From: Quercus robur
Taxonomy: Eukaryota > Streptophyta > Magnoliopsida > Fagales > Fagaceae
Length of the DNA: 64,000 nt
Direction: 5' to 3'
NCBI RefSeq assembly: GCF_932294415.1
Contig: NC_065544.1
Coordinates: 36,698,310 to 36,762,309, forward strand
Positions 11,585 through 22,900 of this stretch are shown piece after piece. A program made the position numbers and the translations under genes. Position 1 is the stretch's first letter. Each line of letters opens with the position of its first letter. Under the pieces are notes generated by a model. That model was not told the DNA's origin and made no database searches. It worked only from the letters and a program-made list of their open reading frames with translations.

Positions 11585-12660
11585 TGTACTTCCCATTAGT
11601 TATCTTTATAAGTGATTAAATAGAACCTTAGTCATGCCTGGGTCCTCGGACCAGGTGCTTTGGGGAAATTAACACTCTATAACATCTTTATAAGTGTTTA
11701 AACAGAACTTTAGTCATGCCTGGGTCCTTGGACCAGATGTTTTGGAAAAATTAACACTCTATAACATCTTTATAAGTGTTTAAACAGAACCTTAGTCATG
11801 CTTGGGTCCTCGGACCGGATGTTTTGGGAAAATTAACACTCTATGACATCTTTATAAGTGTTTAAATAGAACCTTAATCATGCCTGGGTCCTCGGGCCAA
11901 ATGCTTTGGGGAAATTAACTCTCTATGACATCTTTATAAGTATTTAAACAGGACCTTAGTCATGCTTGGATCCTTGGACCAGATACTTTGGGAAAATTAA
12001 CACTCTATGACATCTTTATAAGAATCTTAGTCATGCCTGGGTTCTCAGACCAGATGCTTTGGAGAAATTAACACTCTATGACATCTTTATAAGTATTTAA
12101 ATAGAACCTTAGCCATACTTGGGTCCTCGAACCAGATACTTTGGGGAAATTAACACTCTATGACATATTTCTAAGTATTTAAACAGAACCTTAGTCATGT
12201 CTGGGTCCTCGAACCAGATGCTTTGGGGAAATTAACACTCTATGACATCTTTATAAGTGTTTAAATAGAATCTTAGTCATGCCTGGGTTCTCGGATTAGA
12301 TGTTTTGGGAAAATTAACACTTTATGACATCTTTATAAGTGTTTAAACAGAACCTTAGTCATGCCTAGGTCCTCGAACCAGATGCTTTGAGGAAATTAAC
12401 ACTTTATGACATCTTTATAAGTGTTTAAACAGAGTCTTAGTCATGCCTGGGTCTTTGAACTAGATGCTTTGGGGAAATTAACACTTTATGACATCTTTAT
12501 AAGTGTTTAAACAGAACCTTAGTCATGCCTGAGTCCTCGGACTAGATGCTTTGGGGAAATTAACACTCTGTGACATCTTTCTAAGCGATTAAATAGAACC
12601 TTAGACATCTCTTCGGACCACATACTTTGGGGAAGTTAACACTCTGTGACATCTAAGTGT
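11585..12660 (+). repeat. Tandem array, about 12 units of 81-83 bp
   Basis: About twelve full units and one partial unit follow one another. Each has TCATGCCTGGGTCCTCGGAC, then GATGCTTTGGGGAAATTAAC, then CATCTTTATAAGTGTTTAAA. The array lies between the coding remnants and the right LTR, the usual place for tandem repeats in Tat-lineage 3' untranslated regions. A homologous 81-bp array occupies the equivalent place in the other Tat fossil (41030-41515). Confidence 0.92.
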
Positions 12661-12732
12661 CAAATCTTAAAGAATCAAAACCCCACTTTTCTTTTCGAAT
12701 GAAAGGGGAAAACCGGAGTTTTAAGGGGCTAT

Positions 12733-13484
12733 TGTAGGGTCAAGGACCCAGCCCACATATTGGGCTTTGGGCTTTAGCCGAGAGCATGGTGATTTGAAGA
12801 CAAATAAATGGAGGTGGCAGAGTCAAGCTTAGAATCTAATAAGTGAAATACGAATGAGAGGGTAGTCTAAGGAAGAATGTCTCATCGGATAGACTAAGCA
12901 CAACTCAAATATGTTTCCTAAAAAGTCAAGGTGACCTTAGAGGAAGCTCCAGTGATAGGGACGTGCCTCATGAACGTACAAGTAGGATGAGATTTAGGAA
13001 ATATCTAAAGGAAAGCTGCTGCCATCGCATTTAATGCCTTGTAACTAACTTTCTGGCTACGTTTATGTGGAGAAGACCCCTGAATAGTGTTGTCTTGCCT
13101 ACAACAACTAACAGAAGGCCAAACGGGGTGTCAAATAATCAACAGATGTAGGATCGAGATCATCTTGAAGGACCTATATAATGTAAGATGTCCTCCATTG
13201 ATAGTTGGGGGGGGGGGGGGGGAATAGAGAAAAGGCATTGTAGCAATTTAAATTGCACTTGTACTCTTTTTAATTGATTTATATGAAAACTTACCTCCTT
13301 GGATGGTGAATTCATTTAGCTCTATGTTCTTTGTTCTTGCTTAATCATCTTCTACATCTATACTAGCCGTTGTCAAATTCATTAGAGTCTAGTTCTTTAA
13401 TCCACTCTCTACAAATTCATTAATTTGGGCTTTTTGGGCATAAGTCCATTCATCCTGGACTGAGTCTCGAATCTGGTCTGTACA
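12733..13484 (+). repeat. Right LTR of Tat fossil
   Basis: A 752-bp partner of the left LTR, starting TGTAGGGTCAAGG and ending GTCTGTACA. A purine-rich stretch resembling a polypurine tract lies upstream, near 12700-12728. The LTR has a 16-base G run at 13207-13222. Confidence 0.9.
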
Positions 13485-13528
13485 ATACATTAATAAACTA
13501 AAAAGTTAAACCAAGCATAATATTAAAA

Positions 13529-14454
13529 GGGCAAAACTTAAATACAGTACCTTAGGTTTTCTATTTAAAATTTTGACATATATCCAATTTAACAATCCAA
13601 ACAAACGGCGTTAAAACTATTTTTTTTTCCTTCTTCCTTTTTTTTCCTGTACTGCAACTACAAGGGAACCACGACTTTCAAATATCCAATTGCCTCTAAT
13701 TGATGAAGCTAAAATGAAGATAATAAAGGGAATTTCGAATTCCAATCCAAAACTCAAAAGCTAAAATGTAGAAGCAAAGCTAAAATGAAGCTAAAATGCA
13801 AAACCAAACAGGAAAGATCAAAAAATCAAAAAATAAAAGGTAGATCTACTGGATTTCAAACCAAAAAAGGGACCCTTCTTCCTCATTCTCTTAGTAACCA
13901 AACAGGAAAGATCAAAAAAATAAAGCCAAATCTACTGGGTTTCAAACCAAAAAACGGACCTTTTTCAGCTATACCTGAAAGTTCCACACTCTTAACATCA
14001 ACAAAGCCATTATCACAACCTCTTTCATTATTTTGGAGAGAGAGAGAGAGAGAGAGAGAGAGAATCGTAGATCAAAAAAGAAGAAAGGAAATAGATACAC
14101 ACACCGAGAGAGAAAGAAAGAATCATAGATCAGAAAAGAAGAAAGGAAACAGATTCGAGAGAGAAAGAAGAATCATTGATCAGAAAAGAAGAAAGGAAAC
14201 ATACACACACCGAGAGTGAAAGAGAGGGAGATATGAGATATTCTTTTTATGGGTTTTGGGTTTCGAAGAGAAGGGTCATGGGTGGTTTGGAAGAGAAAGG
14301 ATTTGGGTTTGGAAGAGAAGTTGTTTGTAGTATAGGAAAAAGAAGGAAGAAGGAAAAAAAAAATAGTTTTAATGCCGTTTGCTTGAGGTGTTAAATTGGA
14401 CAGATGTCAAAATTTTAAGTAAGGAACTTAAAGTACTGTACCTAAGTTTTGCCC
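13529..14454. mobile_element. Mutator-like non-autonomous DNA element
   Basis: Inverted ends of about 90 bases begin GGGCAAAACTTA at 13529 and at the reverse complement of 14454. The two arms share CAGTAC, AAAATTTTGACAT and TCCAATTTAACA. They are flanked by a perfect 9-bp duplication ATATTAAAA (13520-13528 and 14455-14463), which fits the Mutator superfamily. The 926-bp interior has imperfect direct repeats (for example 13800-13965), a GA microsatellite near 14036-14062 and purine-rich units at 14070-14215. Its open frames (13785-14219, 14176-14394) encode low-complexity peptide and are probably not genes. It sits 44 bp past the Tat fossil. Confidence 0.85.
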
Positions 14455-14463
14455 ATATTAAAA

Positions 14464-15224
14464 ATATATTGAAATTAAATTAAATAACTACTATCAATTT
14501 TCCATGATACACTTCTCTCAAAACAAAAAAAAAAAAAAAAAAAAACTCATGACACACATAAAAAAAGAATTTATTTGAAGTTATTTTTTTTTAACTCTCA
14601 AAAAGCTCATTACATTTTCATTTATAAAATTATATGTATTATTTAATATTTAAACAAATTACTTTACAAATATCACATAAAGGGTCGAAGAAAGATAGTT
14701 CTAGCTTCCAAATTTGGTTTGAACCCAAACTTTATTAATATATATATATATAATAAAAATTTGGAAAAAGTTAAAGACGTCTTAAAAATATTTGTTTAAA
14801 AATTACTTTTAGAAACTAAAAAAAAAAAAAAAAAAAAACAGTTGATGTGTTTCACAGTTTTTTATATTTCCATAAAAATTATGTTAAATTAAAAAAAAAA
14901 AAGATTCATTAACAAAAAGTCTTAATGCACTTACTATAATATAAATAAATATATATATTTTTAATGGTAGAGAAGATCATGTCTGGGGTAGGTCAATCTT
15001 CACTTACCAGACCTAATATTAAAATCTCAGTCTCACTCTCACCACCTCTAGCGCGTCGCCTAAAACATTGGTGATTGGTTTCCATATTTTCAGGGTAAGT
15101 AAAAAAAAAAAAAACTTATATTTAGATTAGATTTCCTACCAAGTACCAACACATTTAAAAAAAAACAAAAAAACAAAAAACCCTGAGATTCGGATCTCTA
15201 CCAACCAAACCCAAGGTGACACCA
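14464..15224. other. AT-rich 5' flank of PGDH
   Basis: AT-rich with several poly-A runs. No open frame is supportable. The last few hundred bases probably include the promoter of the phosphoglycerate dehydrogenase gene. Confidence 0.5.
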
Positions 15225-15234
15225 TATATAAATA
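15225..15234 (+). promoter_or_regulatory. Candidate TATA box of PGDH
   Basis: TATATAAATA lies 95 bases upstream of the PGDH start codon, in a CA-rich leader. That distance fits a transcript start about 30 bases downstream of the box and a short 5' leader. It is a motif match only. Confidence 0.55.
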
Positions 15235-15328
15235 CCACACCGCATACATCTCTCCCACCACTTCACTTCATATAATACTTCTATAATCACCAACTTCATA
15301 CATTCATATAATCCGCCGCCACCGTAAA

Positions 15329-18300
15329 ATGGCCACGTCAGCATCGCAAACTCTCCGAACAGCTCCATTTCTCAAAACGCCGTCGTTGTCGCTGTCTTCC
15401 AGCCAGTCACTCAGCTCGGCTTTCTCCGTAGCTCTCCGTCCGAGCCGGCGATTCTCGAAGCCCTTGGTGGTGATCGTTAAGGCTTCTGGCTCTTTGGACG
15501 CGAAGCCGACGGTTTTGGTGGCGGAGAAGCTCGGCGAGGCTGGGCTGAAGCTTCTCAAAGAGTTTGCTAACGTGGATTGCTCTTACAATCTCAGTCCCGA
15601 AGAGCTCTGCACCAAGATCTCGCTCTGCGATGCGATTATCGTTCGGAGCGGAACGAAGGTTAGCCGCGAGGTGTTTGAATCGTCCGCTGGGAGGCTCAAG
15701 GTGGTTGGAAGAGCCGGCGTCGGGATTGACAATGTGGATCTGGCGGCGGCCACCGAGCACGGTTGCTTGGTAGTCAACGCGCCCACGGCTAACACCGTCG
15801 CCGCCGCCGAGCACGGTATTGCTCTCTTGGCTGCCATGGCTAGGAACGTTGCTCAAGCCGATGCTTCTGTGAAAGCTGGTCAGTGAATAATAATAATGTT
15901 TAAGATTGTTTTTCTTTGTGGCATTTCGTCGAATAGTTATTTTGATAGAGTATGGATCCGTGTTTGGTTTAAGTGCTTTTTTGCTTTGAAATGCAGGAAA
16001 AAAAGTACTTTTTGAAAATAGTTTCTTATGCAGATCTGCTTTCTTTCCTTTTATTTTAGATTCTGGAATTATTTTTTTATAGGTTTGATTTTATTGATGG
16101 TACCAAAAAGTTCAAAGATTTTAGGCGAATTTTCTCTCTCTTAATTGATATGCTTTTAAAAATGTTGATTTTGCATGCTGGTTATCACTCTCTTATTGTT
16201 TCTTACATGCATACTCTTTGGATTAAAGATTTCATCTTTGCTGGATTTATTTTTTTTGGTTGAAAATTTTAAATTAAAGGGTTTTTATATATATATATAT
16301 AAAAGGAATAACCTTTCTTAAGAAAACCGGTTCCGGGTATATACAGGGTATTTACCCCTGACGGGCTAAGCTGTTTATGCACATGCCCATGGGGGAGAAT
16401 TCCTTATACTTTGTTTTTTGTTCTTGGAAATTATTTTCTTGTTTGGGGTTTAGAGAAATTTCCATCCTATGCTTAGTTCCACATGTGGCTAATGTATCTT
16501 GATTCTCTACTCTTGAGCCACCTAGTGGGCAACTTTTAATTTAGTGTTACTTGTGGATGAAATTCCACCCATTTATGAAGAATCTGATTTAAAAAAAAAG
16601 TGTGTGATTGTTTCCTAGTTGGTCTCTGGCGTTTTTCTGTATAAGCTATATTTCTATATTAATTTGTCATATCATAGTTTAGTAATTGTGAATATTCTGA
16701 AGCTATTAGCTTCAAATAGTAGTGAAGACACATCGAGACTTATTTAACACAATTTGGTTAATCCAGGAAAATGGCAGAGGAATAAATATGTAGGTGTTTC
16801 CCTTGTGGGGAAAACACTTGCAGTGATGGGGTTCGGAAAGGTTGGATCAGAAGTTGCCAGGCGTGCCAAGGGGCTTGGAATGCATGTGATTTCACACGAT
16901 CCATACGCCCCGGCAGATCGTGCCCGTGCAATAGGTGTGGAGCTTGTGAGTTTCGATCAAGCTATAACAACTGCAGATTTCATCTCTCTACACATGCCTC
17001 TTACACCTACTACATCAAAGATCCTCAATGACGATACTTTTGCAAAGATGAAGAAAGGAGTTCGAATTGTCAATGTTGCTCGTGGAGGAGTAATCGATGA
17101 AGATGCACTAGTGAGGGCACTAGATGCTGGAATTGTTGCTCAGGTTCTTATATTCTCATACTTGATTCACATATATCTTACGGTTGAAGAAAGTCAATGA
17201 CATGGTCTCTTTGTTTTAGGCTGCACTTGATGTTTTCACAAAGGAGCCACCGCCAGCAGACAATAAGTTGGTTCTGCACGAGAATGTTACTGCAACTCCT
17301 CATCTTGGTGCCAGTACAATGGAAGCTCAGGTGTGTCTAATGAACAGGATTTACAGTTTTACTAGCGCTATTTTTTCTCTTACCAAGTAAACTGATAATA
17401 TTTGGGTTTGATGCTCAGGAAGGGGTGGCCATTGAAATAGCTGAAGCTGTTGTGGGAGCCCTTAGAGGGGAGCTTGCTGCTACTGCAGTCAATGCACCAA
17501 TGGTTCCTGCAGAGGTATCATTGTATCTTTATTTACTTATCAAAAAAAAAAAAAAAAAATTATTGTATCTTTATTTTGCTTACAGGTCCTCTGGTATTTT
17601 ATATCAATTGTATTTTAGACTTTTAGTATATAATGTGGTCCCACCATCATTTACCTATTAGTTTATGTAGCACAATCTAAATTCCTTTCTGCTTTTTGTG
17701 ATAAGTAGTAAATAGCTTTATTAAAGATAGAAGAATCACTGATACAAGTGGAGAAACAAAAGAGTTTTTTGGGGAAAAATAAGAATGCAAAAAATGGATT
17801 CTCTCCCCACCAAATAAAGCTTGGACTTTTCAGCTCATTTAATAGTAATTATGATTTTGAAGTAGTTTCTCTCAGCCTATGTTTCCGGTTCAGGGTTAAA
17901 TGCTGGAAACTGTTCATTTAACTGTCTTCCTTATCTCAAAATATGGTTAGGAATTGATCGCTTTATTTTTTTTTTTCATTAGATTGGAAATTCATGGTAA
18001 CTAGATTGACAGGCTAATACAGGCAGTATCAGGAACATACCCATTGTGGTGCATGTAAATTATATGCCTAACTTCTAAATTTATTGTTAATGGTAACTAC
18101 AAGAATAAAAAACTAGCCATATGCCTTGTCTGCCAAATAATGGCTGATGGCTATTAATTATGCATTGTGTTTGTACTATTAAGAAAGCGGCATCTCGGTT
18201 GTTTTCTTTCAACTTTGAAGTGAATTTTAGCTATAAGGAGCACAAAAACCTCATGTTTTGTCATTCCTTTTCTATGTTCAGGTGTTATCGGAGCTGAAGC

Positions 18301-18953
18301 CATATGTTGTACTTGCTGAGAAGCTGGGGAGACTTGCTGTGCAATTAGTAGCAGGAGGAAGTGGTGTGAAAACCGTTAAAGTGACATATGCTTCTGCTAG
18401 AGCTCCTGATGATCTTGACACCAGGCTCCTTCGTGCCATGATCACCAAGGGTATCATTGAGCCCATATCTAGTGTGTTTGTGAATTTGGTTAATGCTGAT
18501 TTTACTGCCAAGCAGAGAGGTCTGAGGATATCAGAGGAGAGAATTGTTCTAGATGGTTCACCGGAGAGCCCACTTGATTTCGTCCAAGTCCAGATTGCAA
18601 ATGTGGAATCCAAATTCGCCTCCGCAATATCAGATTCTGGGGAGATTAAGGTCGAGGGACGGGTGAAGGATGGGATTCCCCATCTGACAAGGGTAGGATC
18701 TTTCGAAGTTGATGTCAGCTTGGAAGGTAATATTTTACTCTGCAGACAGGTCGATCAGCCAGGTATGATTGGAACAGTTGGGAGCATTTTGGGTGAGGAG
18801 AATGTGAATGTCAGCTTTATGAGCGTGGGAAGGATTGCCCCTAGAAAGCATGCTGTAATGGCAATTGGTGTTGATGACCAACCAAGCAAGCAAGCTTTGA
18901 AGAAGATTGGTGAAGTTTCAGCCATTGAAGAGTTTGTTTTTCTCAAGTTGTAG
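15329..18953 (+). CDS. PGDH: D-3-phosphoglycerate dehydrogenase, chloroplastic
   Basis: Catalyses NAD-dependent oxidation of 3-phosphoglycerate, the first step of the phosphorylated serine pathway, in the plastid. Five exons joined by GT-AG sites keep one frame: 15329-15878, 16767-17143, 17220-17330, 17419-17514, 18282-18953, giving 601 aa, the usual plant length. Residues 1 to about 55 are Ser/Arg-rich, as in a transit peptide. The NAD-binding loop is GFGKVG (205-210). The expected catalytic residues of the 2-hydroxyacid dehydrogenase family are R289 (in [10 protein letters not shown]), E318 (LDVFTKE) and H337 (ATPHLGAS). The C-terminus has the intervening domain and an ACT domain from about residue 530 ([14 protein letters not shown]). 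The start is the first ATG after the TATA-like box. It is convergent with the antiporter gene downstream. A partial copy lies at 62129-63156. Confidence 0.96.
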
Positions 18954-19524
18954 TGTGGATCACAATTACTACATCTTTCTTTTTCCTTTTTGGATGCGTG
19001 GTATTAGTCATAACCACATCCTAGTTCGATTTTGATAGTTTCTTTGAGTGTTGTAGCTTGATGGAAAGGAAGAACAATAAATTAGCTTTGCGATGAAAGG
19101 TTTGTACTGCATTGAGTTGCCAAGTTGCCAAATTCAATTTTCTGTTTTAATCTGCCTAGTTGTAAACGTATTGCTTAATGGATGCATGTTTGGTTCTGTC
19201 TTGGTGTAGTGTTGCAGTCGTTTTCCAGGAAAATTTTACTTTTGTTTTCGCATGGAGAGATTTTAAGTATTCAACCATGATGGCTGATTGATGAGTGTTT
19301 TCTTGGAATTTCCCTACTGATAATACTGATTTCTTTAGGAGTTGTAAAGAATGCAAGGAGGGCTCCCTGAAATGCAAGCTGTCTTAACTATATTTAATTT
19401 TCTTTACTGCTTCAAAACTACATCTTAAAAGTAAGTCGAGTTAAACTTCTTGCAAATACATCACTATAGTATATTCAGAGATGTGTACTTTGCAATTGTT
19501 TATTGTTATAAAGGAGTGGAAACT

Positions 19525-19626
19525 ACCACCGAGCCTTGTAGTCTGGTGGTATCCGGTACCATGTGTATCTTTGAGCTCGGGTTCTATCCCTCATAATTAC
19601 CTAGCCAAAAAAAAAAAAAAAAAAAA
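19525..19626 (+). mobile_element. tRNA-derived SINE with poly-A tail
   Basis: An 80-bp body has a tRNA-like first part (TAGTCTGGTGGTATCC) and a B-box-like GGGTTCTATCCC. It ends in CTAGCC and about 20 A residues. A perfect 11-bp duplication GAGTGGAAACT flanks it (19514-19524 and 19627-19637). The duplicated copy of this locus at 63828-63838 has the empty site with only one GAGTGGAAACT. A related copy lies inverted at 60512-60617. Confidence 0.9.
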
Positions 19627-19930
19627 GAGTGGAAACTGAAACATTGATATTACCCCAATCATTCTAACCTTGAAAGTAAGACTTGTTGGATATAAAGCAT
19701 ATTATTTACATTTCTCACAGAATTCATCATATTGTAAATCTGATTGACATGACGTCAAAATGATCTCAACCTATCTTTTCCACTGGTCTTCCTTTGACTT
19801 TCTATATCTCAAAAAACCATGTCCACATTCCGAACAAGAAGGTTGTCACAATCTTCACTACACTCGTGCGAATTGGCACAATTTTTTACTGCCTTGTTTG
19901 AAGCCAGGGAAAAAACCAAGCAAAAGTTCT

Positions 19931-22900
19931 CTATAATTTATGAACCTGAGCTACAGTTGTAGGTAGGGAGATGGGGAGGTTATGTATCGCTAGATAGGCG
20001 GCAATACCAGCAGCATAACCAGCAAAAGCAAAACCACTCACCTGCACAAAGAAGAATGACCTCTTTTACTAAAAAGAAAAAGAAAAGTTTAGTCAATAAA
20101 ATGTCATTACACAGCAGTCCATACCTTCCGTAAGTACCAAAAGAAGTCCACCTTTTCCATTCCCATGAATGCTACTCCAGCTGCTGAGCCAATAACTAAC
20201 ATGGATCCACCGGTGCCAGCACAATATGCAATCAACTGCCAAAACTCAGAATCCTGGGGGAAGGAGGTGAGGTCATACATCCCCATCGTTGCTGCAACCA
20301 GTGGAACATTATCTATAATTGCTGATACGACTCCTATTGCACCGGCAATCACTTCACTACTAGGAATGTGAGCGTCAAGGTAATTCGCCAATTCCCGAAG
20401 AATCCCCGCAGCCTCAAGGCTGGGGGAAGAAAAAAAAAGTTTGTTATAATGCAAAAATAATAACTTAGCACGTGTATATGTATCCAAGTATGTTTTTTAG
20501 GAAATCAGATTAATATATCATAAACATCTTGATGATAATTCTTCCAGAGACACATAAATACAGCTACTATATCTAAAAATATATTATGTAGCATAAGAGT
20601 ACATGAAACACAGAAGTTCAAAATGTGTTCCGTATTCACCTGCTAACGGACAAAAGTATTCCAAGGAAGAAAAGAACTCCTTGAGTGTCAATCCGTGATA
20701 AAGCTTGTGGTACTTTTAACTTCTGCCTTTCAGATTCACCATAGTGGATAGCATCAGTTAGAATCCAAAGAACTCCAAGTCCAAGCAGGATACCCATAAA
20801 AGGAGGCAAACCGGTTAGGGCCTTGAACACTGGAACAAAAATCAAAGCTCCAATACCTACAAAAAAAACAAGCTGTCCTCGGGGAGCCATCTGTTCAGAT
20901 GCCATAACACTGGAAGAATCCTGTCCCTTTCCATTAACTTCACTGGACGGAAGAAGAGAAACTCATATCACATCATCCATAATCCAAAAACTTAAACCTA
21001 ACCTTTCTAAACTAAAATTCACTGGCTTCGCTTTGACATTACAAGAAGCAAGACTGTTTAAACCTAGATCCTAAGATCACTGAATGGTCTACAAGATCGG
21101 ATCGTAAAATTGGATTGGGGAATTGTAAAATTTGACACACTATGTTTAATAACTATAAAAAATTATCATCTCATATTAACAAATTTTAGAGTAGAATAGT
21201 TTGGAATGTAGCTCAAAAGGTAAAACTTTTTGTTTACAAGTTATAGATAATTTGTTAAGGTTCAAATCCTTGCATCCTTGCAATTAAAATTCGATACAAA
21301 GTATATAGAGTAATATGTAAGCATATTCTTATTAACAATATCAATATTTTAGATAAGCACATAAATCACAGCTCACAAGATGATAGAAGTTTTCTATTAA
21401 ATTGAAAAATACATAAGATCTTAATTAAAAAATAGATTTTTTACAATTTAAATCTAAGATTCTACCATGGTTTGGGACTAAGGCATGGTTATTATTCCAC
21501 CAGATTCTACAAACATGGTGTTTTTTAAAGTGTTTTGGATTGTCTGATGGAGTTGGGATTATAAAATCATATGGTTTTACAATTTAAATCTAGATTTTAA
21601 CAACCATAGCAAGAAGAGTACCTAGTCAGGGACATAAGAGCCAGTGGGACAGCTAGAGAAACAGCTGAAGGTACAAATAAGCCCTGTAACAAAAGAAAAT
21701 GCTATAATGGGAACTCTTTATTTAATTTCAGCACTGTGCTTCTGTAATTAAACATTCCCAGTCACTGCATTTGAACAAGTATATCTCAAGTGATTTAAGG
21801 ACTTGGCATTGAAAGAGCCCCAGCTGGGGAGTGCTAAACTTTAACCAAATGCTTTATAAGCTTTTCTTATCACTAACTAAAAACAGGTTTCCTTCCCCAT
21901 ATATATATATATATATAAAGGTGTTTAAAATTTCATAATTGCAGTGTAGATTTTATGAGTGAAGTGATTGACACTCAACTTTGCTGTAGTTTAAAATCGT
22001 AATCAATAAAATTAACTTTATTAAAAAAGTGAATTCCATAAATTTACAGGAGAAATTTCAACTCCGAGAGTTACAAAAGCTTAACATTCCTGAAGTTTAA
22101 AGTTTGAACAAAAATGTGTTTTTCACCACCACAGTTAACTCACATTATACAGCATTTACACCCCCAGTTTTTTTCAACATAGATTCATTTGGAGCGTTTC
22201 ATGATAGGATCCTGTTTAGCTCTCTTTCTCAGACACTTATGCAGCAGATAAAGAGAGAGCAAGTATGAATTGATTACATTAAACACCAAAATCTTGCAAG
22301 CTTCACCTTTTACATGATGTATATTTAGCTACTTGGAACACGCAAGCACACATGCGCATCCAACCACACACATATCCAGTCTGTGAACCAAACTCCTAGT
22401 ACTGCAGTCAGATCATAAAATTCAAAAGTTTTATATTCTATCACGTTTTAGTGACATTAGGGGAACACAGTCAGCTAATGCAGATGTTTTGGTTGGATCT
22501 CATTGGATTAAACATGCAACAGCAGCATGAAATGTATTGTATAAAGACAGTATAATGAATACCTTGGTGAGAATAAATCACATGCATCATGCATAAGTCC
22601 CATATATGGACAATGTAACACATAAATGCATGCATATTCTGTACATGTGATGATTTAGTTAGAATGATGTTAAAAGACCTTCATTGTCTGCAAAGTTGAT
22701 ATCTGACCATGTATCCACAGCATAGTAGTGGTAACATCACCTATGGGAGTCCATGCACCACCTGCATTTGCTGCTATCACAACAACAGCTCCCAGAAGCC
22801 TGTCAATTAAATCTGAATCAGAAAATGGAGACTTATCAATAAAATCAATAATTGAAAAAGAAAAATTTGATTAGCAAGGACTTGATCTAAATTTTTCGAG

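Larger units (their letters stand above)
9349..13484 (+). mobile_element. Ty3/gypsy Tat-lineage LTR fossil, short
   Basis: An LTR-retrotransposon fossil with two LTRs and a perfect 5-bp target duplication ATACA (9344-9348 and 13485-13489). Right after the left LTR comes a primer-binding-like stretch, TTGGCGTCGTTTGTGGGGA. The 2.6-kb interior holds gag-like sequence (about 10345-11190), a short protease-like piece (about 11150-11330), and then a long tandem-repeat array before the right LTR. Reverse transcriptase, RNase H and integrase regions are not seen. It is broken, with several interruptions. The LTRs differ by roughly 9% over the first 230 bases counted by eye, so the insertion is several million years old under usual plant rates. 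Its gag is clearly related to that of the fossil at 35182-47612. Confidence 0.88.

Noticed and set aside
11585-12660. CRISPR-like array
   Set aside because: Units are contiguous 81-bp tandem repeats without unique spacers, in a plant LTR element.
15304-15856. Long minus-strand and alternate-frame open reading frames over PGDH exon 1
   Set aside because: They are shadows of the GC-rich first exon. The plus-strand frame alone matches the enzyme family and splices correctly.
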